Origin: Numida meleagris
Lineage: Eukaryota > Chordata > Aves > Galliformes > Numididae
Length of the DNA stretch: 64,000 nt
NCBI RefSeq assembly: GCF_002078875.1
Contig: NC_034438.1
Location: forward strand, 14,426,183-14,490,182
Direction: 5' to 3'
This document shows positions 10,293 through 24,100 of this stretch, one piece after another. The notes under the pieces are model-generated. The model was not told the DNA's origin. It did not search any database and worked only from the letters and a program-made list of their open reading frames with translations. How positions within the stretch are numbered: the first letter of the stretch is position 1; every line of letters starts with the position of its first letter. Made by a program: the position numbers and the translations under genes.

Positions 10293-13200
10293 AGCTTATG
10301 TGGTAGTACCTACCATGTCTGCCATAAGACTGTTATTATATAAGTTATGCAGAGCTATAAGGTCTTAATAGTAAATTTAGGGTAAATATGTTTTATTAAT
10401 ATTTGGGCCTGAATAATTGCTAGTTTACTTTCTAAAGTCTTGAAAATTTTAACAGAAGCTGACCTCTTCTGTATGTGCTTGGGGTAAACAGTTGTTCCTA
10501 TTTAAAAGAAGTTTTAGTCACCCACTCAGGAAAGAAAACTAATCTGGTCTGATTTAGACAGTCAGTCACGCAAGGGGCATGCAAGCAACAACACTGTCCA
10601 AAATATACATTCTGAAAACAGCCCCACATACTGAAATCATTTGGGATCGGCTTTCAGATGTTTCATAAGCAAAACCAAGGTTTAACTTCACCAAATGAAT
10701 GCTTCACAATGAATAATGCACCCAGCTGTAGCAGTAAATGCCATTTGCTCAACTGCTTAACTATTCATCCTTTTGACCAAGGTTTATGGTGGTGTGAAAT
10801 GAAGCTTAACTTTGCAAATATGGAATGTATAGTAAAATTATCCTCTTTTGTGAAATTAGAAGGAATAAGCTTCTGATGGGTGTTTATGTACTGTGCTAGC
10901 AGATTATAAAAGATTAAAAGGAAATTTTAATGAAGTGAAAAGCAGCCCTTGCAGCTTCTAACCCTCATGATTAGAGGAGCAGAAGCTAGGGGATTTAGAA
11001 GGGTTTAGCAAGATGAGGTTGATGGGGTGGGGAGATTATGACCTGTGATTGAAACTCGTTGCTTGTCTATCTCGTGTGTCCTTAGCTAATGTGTTTAGGA
11101 CCATAGTTGTTTCAAAAACAATGAGGATGAAATGGGCAGAAGAAATGTATTCTGGAAATAGTTTAAAGGTGAATTTAATAAACTGAGTCAAACCAAACAC
11201 AAAAGAACATGGCATTTACATACATGTAAGGGGGAGGTTGCAAGGATAGGCGTGTGCAATTTCTTTTATACTTGTAACAAAAATCACAGAAAAGTGAGTA
11301 ATACAGTGTTTGTATTTATAACTCTCCATCATGGTACAAGAATGTTGCTTTGAAATAAAGTAACTCAATCTGCAATATGAGTATAACTTGTAGATTAACT
11401 ATCCAAAAGGAATGTTTTAGATCACAAATTCTTTAGAATGTATTCCAGAATATTGAAAGCATTGAACAATAATTGCTAATGAAAGAAAGGTAAAAAAGCC
11501 TAAAATATTACTGCCATTATACAATTTCTAAAAAATTGCTGTGAGACCACAAAAGGTTTGTACAGAGCACAATTATTTTGAAACCTTTTGTTGTATGAGT
11601 TATACAAACAATCATCCAACTACAGAAACTCAGCTTCTGGGCAAATATCAGTTTTGCAGATAAGCTTGATTTCTATCCTAGAAAAATGCCTGAGTCAGCA
11701 CTACCCAAAAATAACTGGGCTTCCTCCTGTATCAGTGGATCCCGTTTCCTGCTTGCTCAGGCCTGGGCTAAGATTGCTGGGGAAAAATTTTGACAAGGCA
11801 CCGTCTTTTTTTTTTTTTAAAAAAAAGAGCTCCTTCTGTGTTTACATCTGAAATAGGTTACTACAAACATACTTAAAGAGCAAAATATTAGAATTGTAGC
11901 AGATGAACTGTTTTAGTCTGATTCATGGAAAGAACAAAGAATGAGTCTGGACACCTTATAAGCTCTAGACCCTCAAAGAAGTTATGGCTTTAGGCATCTT
12001 TAGGTATCTAATTTATTTGGTATATGCCACCAGAATTCTTAACTTTCAACTCAGTTGATATTAAATCATTTGAGTATCTACCATTCAGGTAGTACCTAGC
12101 TACATAAAGACTATTGCCATCCATGCTGCCAACTTGGAAACACATCTAAAACAAAAGTCTCAGAGTCCACCCTAAGTAATTCTCAGATGAGGCATAACCT
12201 AGTCTGTCATGCATGCATGCAAAGACAATCCTGAAGAGATGGAATAAAGCAGATGTGTGCTTCAGAAAAGCAGTCAAAAGATTAATTAGATTTTGCATAT
12301 CTTCATTCATGGCTAAGGAGCTATCCTAGGGTGCAGGCTGTGGATGAAATCCCTGCACATCTGGGTTTGCAGGAGAGATTTAAAACCACGCTTCTTAGAA
12401 TGTAGTGAGTTTCTTAATCACTACAATACAGATTTCCTGTTCTGCCAAGTTAGATCTTTGGAACTTGAATGATCTACTTTGGAAAATGCAGTAATGACAG
12501 TTTTGCCATAGTCATGGGGACTAATTTCAGATCTAACAGATATTTCTAATTATTTCCCCCTTATTTTTGGAAGATGGGTTACTTAATTTCAGAATCAAAG
12601 AGACTGATTCATAGCTGATGATGTCTGGGTAAGTGTGATCAATTTGTGGCCAAATGTTTGTAAATAACAACATCCCACACCTTTTTTCCTTTATTCACTT
12701 CTGGCTAGCCTAAACATCTTCAAACCATCAGATCCTTGTTTCTGCTGAACTTATGCTGAATTTCTAAATCTAAATGTATCTTCTGAATTGGAAGTTAAGC
12801 TATCAGTTAACAAATGTCTGCTTTTTCAACTTCTACAACAGAGAACCTTGTTTTTAGAACCTGAGTCGGCTATACTGTGTTTCCTGGAACTATCAGTAGT
12901 ATAAACGTCAAATAATAAATATTGAACTGTTCCTTATGATGGATTTGCAGTTCACTGAAAATAGGGTTTTCAAATCTGCTTTTAAAAGATTGGAAGAGTG
13001 CAAGGAAATTAGTCTATAGCTTAGTGCTGGAGGGAGTTACTGCTCAAGTTATAACTTCTGCTGATTGGCACTACAGTGAATTATTTACCTATTGACTTTT
13101 GAAAAGTGGTCTGCCTATGGACTGGGAAAGTATGTCATTTTCAATCATTACAGCTGAAATTTGTCAGTCCAGCATAAGGAAGGGATAAAGGAATTTGCAC

Positions 13201-14027
13201 TGATAGGAAATGGCCTTAGCAATATGGTTTTACCAAGTAATTGCTATAGCCAATTTCCTGTGAACTTTAAGCTTCAAAAGAAAATTATATCTCCACATTT
13301 TCTTGGGAGAAATGTAGTTCAGACAATTTTGCAGTCCTGAAGAAATGTCCAGAAGTTTGTCTGATTTTATTCTGGCTGTTTCAGTTGGTCTAAAGATACA
13401 ACTTTTCTTTACCACGTTGCCTGCCTTGCATTCTTATACCATTCTAGGTGAAGCAGCTTTATTATTTTTAAACCATATCCCTATATGCAAAATGTGCTTT
13501 TTCAAGTAATGGAGATGACATTTGTAACTGTGATACTCTTTATACTTCAGTGGTACAAGAATCAGTATGAATGAAATTTCAGTTGACTCATTTTCATTGT
13601 GCTAGTGGTTTATTACAACCAGTACTGGAGCTAACAATTTCATTATTTTCTTGCGGTCTATATGTTATATTACACACACCATTGTAGTTGCTGAAAACAG
13701 AAAAATATCTTTTCCTCTGAAACTGGTGTCAGTGAATGAAAAGATCTATATAGAGTGAAATTTTTCCATCTCTGTCTACTGATGCCACAGTATTATACTT
13801 GGGCACTGAAAGCTACTCAAGAATCTTGAGTCAGTTCAATTCTTTATTTTCATATTCAAGTAGCTGATAATAGAATTTGGTATAACTTCTTTAACTTGTG
13901 AATACTGGATTTTATGGACATAACTCACTGTTAAATGCAACAGAATTAAACAATTTGTGGTTTGGTCTGCTCAATACAAAGATGAGTTTACCTTTGTTTA
14001 TCAGCTTATTATTATTCCCCTCACTGC
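10293..14027. other. Unassigned DNA
   Basis: About 3.7 kb without a recognisable exon, repeat family or RNA gene. Small items only: a T/A homopolymer junction at 11805-11826 and a (CATG)n-like stretch at 12209-12222. Short open frames at 10658-10876 and 11588-11851 match nothing known to me and look like chance. Confidence 0.6.
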
Positions 14028-14516
14028 AAAAAAGACATTGAGGCCCTGGAGCGTGTTCAGAGGAGGGCGACGAAGCTGGTGAGGGGTCTGGAGCACAGGC
14101 CTTATGAGGAGCAGCTAAGGGAGCTGGGATTGTTCAGTCTGGAGAAGAGGAGGCTCAGGGAAGACCTCATCACTCTCTATAACTACCTGAAGGGAGGTTG
14201 TAGTGAGCTGGGGGTCAGCCTCTTCTCTCTTGTAACTAGTGACAGGACGAGGGGGAATGGCTTCAAGTTGCGCGAGGGGAGATTTAGGCTGGACATTAGG
14301 AAATACTACTTTTCTGAAAGAGTGGTCAGACGCTGGAACAGGCTGCCCAGGGAGGTGGTGGAGTCACCGTCCCTGGAGATGTTCAAGAAACGTTTAGATA
14401 TAGCGTTGGGAGACATGGTTTAGTGGTGTTGTTGCTGGTAGGTGGATGGTTGGACTAGGTGATCTTGTAGGTCTTTTCCAACCTAGCTAATTCTATGATT
14501 CTATGATTCTATGATT
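14028..14516 (+). mobile_element. CR1 LINE 3' fragment, well preserved
   Basis: A 5'-truncated CR1 of about 490 bp with a complete 3' end. It starts in the block ggccctggagcgtgttcaga ([17 protein letters not shown]), runs through the ORF2 C-terminus without a stop to the natural terminator at 14421-14423, and continues through a 3' UTR of about 90 bp. It finishes with three ATTCTATG-type units at about 14489-14515. The intact frame and complete tail make it the youngest-looking CR1 here. Its C-terminus (GDMV then stop) and 3' UTR (tggttggactaggtgatctt) resemble those of the copy at 62513-62740, suggesting one subfamily. Confidence 0.95.
14032..14423 (+). pseudogene. CR1 ORF2 C-terminal fragment, frame intact
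   Basis: About 130 codons open to the natural stop. Landmarks are [71 protein letters not shown] and the terminal LGDMV. An internal ATG at 14079 gives 114 codons, but nothing suggests it is used as a start. It lacks the endonuclease and catalytic RT, so it cannot act. It is informative because the frame has not decayed. Confidence 0.9.
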
Positions 14517-17500
14517 TATTTTCTGCTAGACAGCTACAATTCTAGCATATAATGGTAGGAGGAATCTTCTATGATAGGTCACTACAGCATTCTGAACAAG
14601 CTCTATTTGCGAAGGTAATTGAGAAGTATGAAGATTCACCCATAGGGGTTAGAGTTTGTCTTTCTTTCTCATTTCTCCATGAGATTAACTTTCTCTTTAT
14701 AGATTGGATAACCCTGGAATCTTGTTGAAAACATTTCACTGAGTCTCCTATTAAGAAACCTGAATGTTTTTGGTTTCTTTGTAACCCTTCCACTAAACCT
14801 TTCTCTGATTCGATTGTGAACTTTTACATAATTCTCTTCAGAGATAAAGAGATGCTGTCAGTACTTTTTTCATTTGCTTCTAATCAGTGAAGTGCAACAG
14901 CAACTTTTTCTTAAAAATATACATTTCGTATATTTATAGCCATCTTCTCTCCAACCAGAGCTGTAGTTCTTTGCCACCTGAGGAATGGCTTAATTCTGTA
15001 AATGCATTCCAAACAAACTCCTCAAATACAGGACCTTATTCTTTATTACTTACTATTCCCTTTCGATGACTTATGGCAGCTGTGATTGCTGACAGACAGT
15101 ATTAATGTTAAGGCAGGGAAAGTGGCCTGATTAAATTTCTCATTTTTCCCTTCCCCTGATGCATACTGGTGAAATATGAACAGATTGAGGAAGACTAAAG
15201 GTATCCATAGTGCTATATAAGGGATTTCATTCTCAACTGTATGAATGGTGTTCTGATATTCTCTCCCCTACATATCTTACATACGCGTAAATATCCATCT
15301 GAGTAATTCATTTTCCTAAGAATTCCCTCTCAATTTATCTTATTGACATTGGAATTACAAAGTATTTGTTTTACTCACATGTGAAATTTGTCACGCTTCA
15401 AGGTTCAAAATGTGAATTCTGCTGTGAAAAGCTTACAGGATGTTTTTTTTAAAAAAGAAATAATAGGCTGATTTTTAAGTCAATGAAGTCATTACCACTC
15501 AACAGAATTTGGACATGTTGCTATTTCTCTTGTCTGGATTTTTCACAGTGGTTGAAAGATCAGTTGCAAAATCTGCAGTGAATCTTCATTTTTCATGTCT
15601 GCTCCTGTCCTCCCAGTAATATAATCACAGAAAGATTGGGAAGATGTGAATTAAAGTTCTATAATCCATATAACAGTATATATAATATATATAATATAAC
15701 AATATATATATATATAATATAACAAATATAACAAATATATTTTTAAAAAGTATGCAATGTTATTACTGCAGATTAGTATGTCACCATCATTTCTCATTTA
15801 TAGTATGAGGCATACGATTTTTTTAATAGTAATTAGCGCTTGTTTCTGCTATTCAAGCACAGCATCAACTGGAAGATGTGTTAAGGCCACTGGCAGAAAA
15901 CCACCAGCAGAGTGCAGTTGCTTAACTGTAGAGCATGGTTGAGATCCAGCAGCACTTTGCATAAAGAGCAAAGTAGCCTGTGAAGCTGGAATGATCAGAG
16001 CTTAGGGGAATGTGTGAGCTGTGGCTTGCAGAGTCTCTGAGCATGCATGCTCTTCAAACTGAAACTGTCCAGCTGGTAGTCTTGCCTTCCTGTGTAGTGG
16101 TGCTCTCTACTGATGTTACTAGAGAAGAAAAGGCATCTCGCTGACAAACTGACATAGAGGAATTCTGTTGATCAATTGACGCATTTTTGTTTGGAGGGAA
16201 AAATAGAGATAATTCTAATTTCAGCCTCACTTGTAAAATCCAGCTTCAAATTGAGGGAGTCCTTCCTTTTACTCATGATTCATCTTTCTTCATGATAGGT
16301 GCTTGTTACTATTTGGGAAAAATGAATGTACTAAAACTTCTAAACCAGCTGAAAATGCTAGGATGCCAGTTCAACCTTTCATGACATTAGTATTCTTTTT
16401 GTGCTTTTGTGGATGTTCAGCTCTTGCTATATAGTTGTTCATGATGCTGGATATAATGAGGGCAGTAACATATTAGTTTCAGGAATTTAGTGTCCTACCA
16501 CAATATTGAAGTCAGCCACTGTGAAAGCTGCACAAAGGTGCATAGGAGTACCATTCAAAATCACTACATGAGGCTGTCTCCAGTGGAGATTTCATGTTTG
16601 TACTCAGAGAGAGAAGGTCACTGCTCAGGCTTTGCCACCAGAGGTCTTCAAAGAACGCATTATAGAAATATTTTCAGTGGCTGAAAATAAAAGGTAAATT
16701 TTACAGTCGCTGCTGGCAGAAATATTTGTGTGTAATTTGCTCAAGTACTTCAAGTCATTATTTGTCTGATACGCAGAATCTGTGCCTAACAGAACTGATC
16801 CTAGAAAACTGTAACATCTTGGCTTGTTTTGTGTGTCTGTCTGAATGTGTTTTCTGTTCTCCTGCTTGAAGAAGTAGTGATTTTGCTGATGATGAGTCAA
16901 CAAGAGATTCTGATTAATTCTTGGATGTTCGTAAACAGCTGGAAGATTTCAGGGCCAGCTGAGAGATGCTCTGGGCAGATGCTAGTGGAGAGGACAGAGG
17001 TGCTGCTGAGAAGTGGTCTTGCAGGCCCCTGCCTTGTGAAGGAGGTTCTCCCATAACAGGCCCTCCCATTCTGAGCCTGGAGGATCCTCCTCAATCATCA
17101 GACTTCTCATAGCTTCATGGAGGAACTCCCTTGCTGATTTAGGATGTGTAGGCCAGTGTTTTAGATCTGCCTTGCTGACAGCCATATGACAGACACATTT
17201 CTTAGATTCTTTATCTTTCATCCTTGCTTAAGTAGTGGAAAAGACTTTTTGACAAAGCAAATTCTTTTCAAAAATGAAATATTTCCCTTCTTATTGGCTT
17301 TATACTAGACTGTGTTGACCTTTACAGTATGATAAAGCAAGAGAGAAATAACTGCTTTTTTTGTTATGAAATAAGACCTACTGAGACTGTAGGTCTCCTA
17401 AGCTCATCCAAATAAAGTCAATAAATCAATGGAAAAAAAGCCTTAGTACATGTAAAGACCAAGTGATCATCATGTACTCGTAACATACAACTTGCCTTTT

Positions 17501-17537
17501 CAAGAATGGATGCTTGGATTGATTGATTGAGTGATTT
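14517..17537. other. Unassigned DNA with an AT microsatellite
   Basis: No exon or repeat family recognised. Contains the AT microsatellite at 15668-15742 and a 14-bp palindrome (gagcatgcatgctc) at 16039-16052. The more GC-rich patch at 16940-17170 has several overlapping short open frames on both strands, none recognisable. Confidence 0.6.
15668..15742. repeat. AT-rich microsatellite
   Basis: Imperfect (TA)n with interspersed ataatata and taacaaata units. A simple repeat, likely length-variable. Confidence 0.93.
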
Positions 17538-17975
17538 TCATAGAATCATAGAATGGTTTGGGTTGGAAGACCATCTAGTTCCAACTCCCCTGCTATAGGC
17601 AGGGATACCTCCACTACACCAGGTTGCTCAAAGCCCTATCCAGCCTGGCCCTGAACACCTCCAGGAAGGGGGCATCCACAGTCTCTCTGGGCAACCTGCT
17701 CCATTGCCTCATCACTCACAGTAAAGAATTTTTTTATAATATCTTGTCTAAACCTAAGCTCTTCCAGTTTAAAACCATTTCCTGTCGTCCAGGGAAGTGG
17801 TTTTTTTCATCTGCCAGTAAAAAAGTCCCTCCCCAGCTTTCTTGTAGGCCCCCTTCAGGTACTGGAAGGCCACTACAAGGTCCTTCTGGAGTCTTCCTTC
17901 TCCAGACTGAAAAGTCCCAACTGTCCTCATAGTGGGAGTGCTCCAGCCCTCTGATCATCTTCATGGCTGTGGCTG
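17538..17975 (-). mobile_element. CR1 LINE fragment with complete 3' end
   Basis: Minus strand. The 3' terminus is at 17538 (tcatagaatcatagaatggt is the reversed ATTCTATGATTCTATG tail). It is followed inward by the ccaactcccctgc, gccctgaacacctcc, 'ctgggcaacctgctccat' and 'gcccccttcaggtactggaa' blocks, and ends around the reversed ATKMIRGLEH segment (17940-17965). About 440 bp, 5'-truncated. The reversed coding strand has frameshifts; an open 76-codon segment spans 17964-17734. It is a typical degraded genomic CR1. Confidence 0.95.
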
Positions 17976-18158
17976 AAAGTTTGGAGAACAGTTTTCAATA
18001 CAAGTTTGGGGATAGCTTCCTGCAGACCAGACTGTTCATAAAATTACAAAGACAGTACATTTAATCTTTTCTTTGATGCCCTGAAGGGAATAAAGCATTA
18101 GAAAACCCAAACATTTACAATTTATTTACTGCAGAAAAAGACCTGATTGATTTTTGTT

Positions 18159-18174
18159 AAAAAAAAAAAAAAAA
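18159..18174. repeat. Poly-A run (16 bases)
   Basis: Uninterrupted 16-base A run. No retrocopy body was recognised upstream. Confidence 0.9.
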
Positions 18175-21085
18175 GGTATTAAAAAAATACATCTTGACTG
18201 ATGGGCAACAATGAAATATCAACAGTAAGCACCTGCTGTATTTGTTATGTTTTATTTTTTTAAATGTTGAGAAGAGAATTTATTTTATTCAGGAACAAGT
18301 CTATTGTTGAGAATATCACAATCCACTGGTGAAGTCATTCCTTCTTATGGGACATATTTTGAAGTAAATGCTAAGGCCATTCCTTAGCTTGCTCTGCCAA
18401 GAAAAAAAAAAACAAAACACAAAACAAAAACAGGTCTTTCTCTGATATGGTAAATGAGACCTCAGGACCTCTAATACTAGTATCATGTCTTGCAGAAGTG
18501 CCTTCTGAGCAAATCTATCAAGCCTCTCCATCTATGTGGCTTATTAGTATCAATGAAATATCAACATTTCCCCTGTAGTAGATATTTTCAGTCAGCTATG
18601 AGTGTTAAAAGTTCTCTGGAATTCTCAAAATATACAATAACTTTTTAATTACATCTGACTGGCATGATGTATGAACATATCAGTTCAGCTTGCCTGCACT
18701 AGTACTGCTGAAAACAACCACAGTTACTTTCTTTGCTGATTCCTCAGGAGAAATTATATATATTGGGAAAAACAGCAAGTAAATGGTACACTAAATTTGG
18801 CATAAGAAAATGGTAAGAATAATTACAGCTATTTCGAAAAAAGTGGTACTGAAAGGAAAGTTTCAGAATGTCTGGTTCTAGTTGTATATGGCTTGATAGA
18901 AACTCAATACAACTTTGTAGTCATGCAGTTAGTAATGAAACACTCGAAAACAGTGGAATTTTTTAAAAGCTTAGGTTAAAGCTGAAGTCCCATCTTCCTT
19001 TTGTTTTGTTCCTCGCTCACAAATAGCATCTATGTTTGAGAAAGGAAAATATCCTAAAATATGTTTTGTTTTTTTTTTTCTCTTTTTTACCCTGTACAAA
19101 CCAGGCTTGTTTGATCACAGTCAGTACACACACCTAGATAACATGGTTATAAAAGGTTTAAAATAAGGCAGACGAAGTTCAGCTTCTCTGAAAACAGGAA
19201 GATCAGCAGAGAACAGTGTAACTAGAAATACAAGAACTGAGTAATAACTTTCAGAATTGGTTTACTGGTAGGAAAGATCAGTCTTAGGAATACTCCAAAT
19301 CTTTAATGGAAATAGCTTAGAAATCCATATCAGCCATTAGTGAATCATAAAGCATAATTTATATTTAATAAATATTAATAGTTGATATTCTCAGGGAATT
19401 TTTTTTTCTGAATATTTTATTTTCTGGCATGGATTTCAAATAGAATAACAGATTTTAAAAGCTGTTATTCGTACAATCTGCTACACTAAGTGCAACCCAT
19501 GCTGTAATCTAAGAGCAAGGTGTTCTTATCACTGCATTCAATTTACAGTTTGCTGCAGTGGTTCCTGAAAGACTTGCAAAAATGAGTACAAAATTCAAGG
19601 ATAAAACTGCTCATTTTATGTTTCTGAAAGAAGAATCTAAATCAAAACTGTAGAGAAAGAGGTCTGATCATTCAGAACTCAGAGGGAGACTTCTCTGATC
19701 ACATCTGTCACCTTTGATGAACCAGACACCTCTTGTATTGATTTCTGAATGTTTTGAGGGGAGAAGTAGTGAAAGTTTCTGCTTTTACCCTTGCTTTACT
19801 ATCTATTAAGAATAAGTCTGTTAAATATAAAATAATATATCTGTTCTGAACTCAAATAGAGACTCATTTATGAAGAATCTGTGGATTTGAAGTAATTGTT
19901 ATTTGAAGAAGTGAATCCCAAATAATGTATACTTCTTAAGTAGCGCTCGAATAGAACAAGTGTCTCAGTCTCATGCAAAATATTTTCAACTCTGTTATTT
20001 ATACAATCTGATGCGTATCGTTCACCCATAGGGAACATGTTCCTTATCCCAGAACTCTCATTGATTTGAAATGCTAACCAGCAACAAATCTAAGAGTGAA
20101 GTGTGAAAACTTGGCCCTAGAGAACTCCCCAGGCCCAATTTTCTCCTGGTTGAGACCACAGTGTGATAATTGAAGGTATGTAACACATATATAAGCCATG
20201 CTCCTCTACACCACTCTGTATTCACTTTTCTTACACTTTTATGGGATGGATAAAGTGAACAGAGATATAAATTTAAGCAACTATTGCAGTCTTGTCTGAT
20301 ATGCAAATCCTGTGCCATGTTTTGAATACCAGTGTAGTCACAGCAGCTTAATAAAGCTCAGCTTCCTTAGGACTGTGATCCTCTGAGAACAGATGTACAG
20401 GAGAGATGTTTATTACCCTACTGTAAGAGACGACAATAAGTCATAAGCATACAGCTTCATATAAACATTCATTTAAGAAATGATATTTTTGTTTTCAGTA
20501 GGGAAGAACACTCTGAGTAGAAGAAGATCTATAATATAACTTTATTCTACAAAGTGAGAAATCTTAAACTGAGTTCAAGATTTTTGGCCCGGCTTCTGTT
20601 GGGAAAGGGTTTCAGAACATGATTTTTTTTGATGGATCATGAACCTTCTTTTCATCTGAACCCTTCATTTTTGCAGTTAGTTTATGCCATTTTATTCCAT
20701 TGCAGGGTATGATCTCGTAAAATGCTGAGTGCTGCCTGTGAGAAGCCAAGCAGGTCCAGCTTCCTTGATTAAGTTATGTCCTGAGAAAAACCAAACACAG
20801 AAATGGAAAAAAAATCTGATTGACAAAGAAAGGTACATTTTGAAGGTCAGAAAGGGTAGGGATAAAATGAAATTTGTCATAAATCAAGCTGAGTTTAACC
20901 TGATAAAGGAAACTAAAGCAAATAGTATTTTCTTTTCATATATACATGAAAAGGCAATGAGAAAAAAGCAAGTGAGGGTATTGAGAAGCAAGACTGGGCC
21001 AAGACTGAAGAGACTGCAGGCAGGAAAAAATAATAGCTTTTTTTCAAGCAAATAATCTGAGCTATTCTTAAAATGAAGATAGATC

Positions 21086-21103
21086 TTTTTTTTTTTTTTT
21101 TTT
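21086..21103. repeat. Poly-T run (18 bases)
   Basis: Uninterrupted 18-base T run. No associated element recognised. Confidence 0.9.
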
Positions 21104-24100
21104 AAGGACACAAAAAAGGACATTTTATCAGAATGTGAGGGGAAAAGAGATTCAACTGACTGAGAGGGAGGAAGGAATCTAGTTAGCTCCCTCTCACAAA
21201 ATTGATGGAATTTTCTGAAGAAACAGCAGTCTGGTTTAGCACCCAGGAACTGAAAAATGCAGTATCCAGGTAAAAGGGAAGGGAGGTGAGAGAATTTAGG
21301 TGATTATAGACTTGTTACATTATTCCAGTAATATGTTTTTAGGAATATTTTGGAGGAGATAATGACTGAAGACAAAAGGATCAAAATTCACCCAGTTTTC
21401 TATTTACCAGATGATTAATCACATTGCACTAGCTCAATGCTTCTTCTATGCAAATGATCTACTGAAAAACAAGAAGACTGCCTTTATTTTACTAACAGCT
21501 ATGATGTTGTTAGTTGAACTAGAGGAGAAGATTAGTGTAGAAACTGTAAGACTTACTCTTTGGTTAGCATTAGTAAGAATGATCCAGATAGGCTTCCAGA
21601 TAGGACTTGAGAATTAATTTATTACAGGGTAACTGTGGCTTTCATGTGTCTCTGTTAATTAAGGACAAAAATATGGGTGGTATGTAAGTTGTCTGAATGT
21701 GATACAAAAAGTACAAGTAAGAGATTTATCTAAAAGCAGTCTGAATTTTATTTAATACGTTGCTGGTTTATGTCTTCTGTCTCAATTTACTAGATCTTGG
21801 TACAATTTTCCTATGCATGATTAGAGGATAATATAATATTTTTATGTATGTAGGCAGGAGATACCTAGGGAAAGGCTGGAGATAGCTATACCTTCCCACC
21901 CCTTTTCCCAGTTAAAACCATATGGTATGTTTTATCTGTGATCTGCTAGTAGCAAAGACTGCTGAGCTGAAACAGGCATTACATTTATGCTGAAATGTGT
22001 CCGTGTTACTGAGTAGTGGTTATTCATCATTTTCTAAGGTCAAAGGGTGATGGTACAGTACTGCTAGGCCTATAGGAAAGCAGAAGTGAATTTTTCCTGA
22101 GCTGCACACACTAGATAGAAAGACAAAAGCCAGGAAATAGAATTGATAGCATCATAACTGGATGAGGGAACAGCCTGAATTTTTCAGTGACTAATAGTGG
22201 CATAACAGCTGCTGATTTTTTAAAATTGTTCCTGAAGAGACTTTGTTTACGTATAAAGTATGGTTTTTAGGAATATTTTATGGAAGTGAAACATGGAAAT
22301 TAGAAATATGTAATTAAAAAATAGCTAAATCTTTGCATAATCAGGACATTATTTGACAGGTAGTAAGTGTAAAGATATTATGTGTTCCTCCAAAGGAATG
22401 TCAAATATGAGCATTTATGGACACACTTGAGCCATACAGATTTCTGGAAGACACTGAAATAACTCTAAGTAATTCAGCAGTCCTTTTCTCTGAAAATACA
22501 AGTCAACTTCTAGTAAGTCTTCTCCAGAGCCTCTTCTAATTACATTTTTCTTTCTAATTTTCCACTTCATTGATACCATAAAAAAATCCCACTCTCAGAA
22601 GTACATATAAATGCAAAAATTAAATGGACTTTTATCCTGTTTAGTCAACTAACTTTTTTGATGTAGATAATCCTATTATTTTTGTATATTCTTCTTTCTC
22701 ATTTTTTGATAAATATGTACTCTCTTTGTTGTGTTGATTTCCTGCTATTTCTCTGACTGCTGCTTAGGAATCTCCTTTCATCATCTTCACTTCTTCCTTA
22801 TTTGAGCTCTTTTGCAAACATTCGGAGGTCATGCTTTCTCTCTATTCTTTTCCTACCATTAGAATTTGAAAGATTGCAAGGAAACATCGTGAGAGTTTTA
22901 GCTACCTTCTCTCAGCAGACACTTCCCAAGTTTACTTCTTCACCCCATTCTGTCTCTTTCAATTCAGTTTCACATTTCAGCCTGTCTTTCTGGATGTCCA
23001 ATTCTCAGTTCAGACTTGGTATTCTGAAAGCAAACTATTTTTCTTTCTTTTTAAATTATCACTGTGGTTTAGTTCTTCATCGTAGCTGGTAGTGTCATTA
23101 TTCTTTTGTGGCATGTGTCCTTTTCCAGCTGCATTTGTGCCAACTGAGAAAATCGGTCTTCCAAAAATCCAGTGGCTGAGGACTTTTAGAGTATTTTGTT
23201 TCAACACAGTTAAAATGCACCAGGTTATTTTAAATAGTGATTATTAGGTCTATTTTGATGGAACTATGATAGGGAAAAATTGCACGGACATTTCACATGC
23301 ATGCAAGTCTTGTCCTTAACGTGCAAGAGTGGTCCACAATTTTTTTCAGGGATCACTGTTGAGCAGAAACCCTCTGTCTGGGAGCTGTAGCTGTAGCTAG
23401 TAACAATGTGTATCCAAAGCTATAGCAATGTGAACAAGAGTTTTCTTGTACCTCTTTGCTCCACTGTTATGGTAAGAAAATGTGGCACAACTTAAATCAG
23501 AAAGGGAAAAAAAAAAAGAAAACAAAAGAAAAAGAGAAAGATGTGTGGTATCCACAGTCGGGAATAAGAAACTAAAACCTCCAGCACTTTGATGCCAGCT
23601 GAGACAGTACTCTAGGCAGCAGGGAATGCTTCAGAAAGAGAGATCTAAAGGTGTTCTGAAGCTCTTCGTTTTACTGTCCTGGATCACTGTTGCCTCTGTG
23701 TTGAATTTTCAAAATCATCTTTTAGGATAAATGTCTAAGTTTATCTATGCAGAGAGTTGAAAAGCACTCAGTCTTCTCCTTCAAAGTGATGAAAAGTTGT
23801 GGCACAGTCTTTATGTGCTTGATAGGTCAGTAGATAAAGAGCTCACCTAGTGTAGGAAAAGCATATGCTCGATTCTCCTCTGTCTACACAGATTAAGACC
23901 CTCGTTTCTCATTTTAAGAATACCCTGATCAGCAAAAAATATGGATTTCATTCTTAGACTATGCCATGGAATGGAAAATGTTTTCTTTTGGTGAATTAAT
24001 GAAGTGCAATTCATGCACCACCTAGCGGTTATGTTTTAGCCTTCACTTGAGAAAGCTAAGAAGGAAATTGTATCCTATCTTCTCTGCTTAGGTGACAGAG

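Noticed and set aside
16830..17220. GC-richer patch with overlapping open frames on both strands
   Set aside because: No recognisable protein, no CpG enrichment by eye, and the frames are mutually overlapping, as expected for chance.
20729..21055. 108-codon lysine-rich open frame
   Set aside because: A/G-rich low-information sequence, no motif, and no sign of splicing or a promoter.
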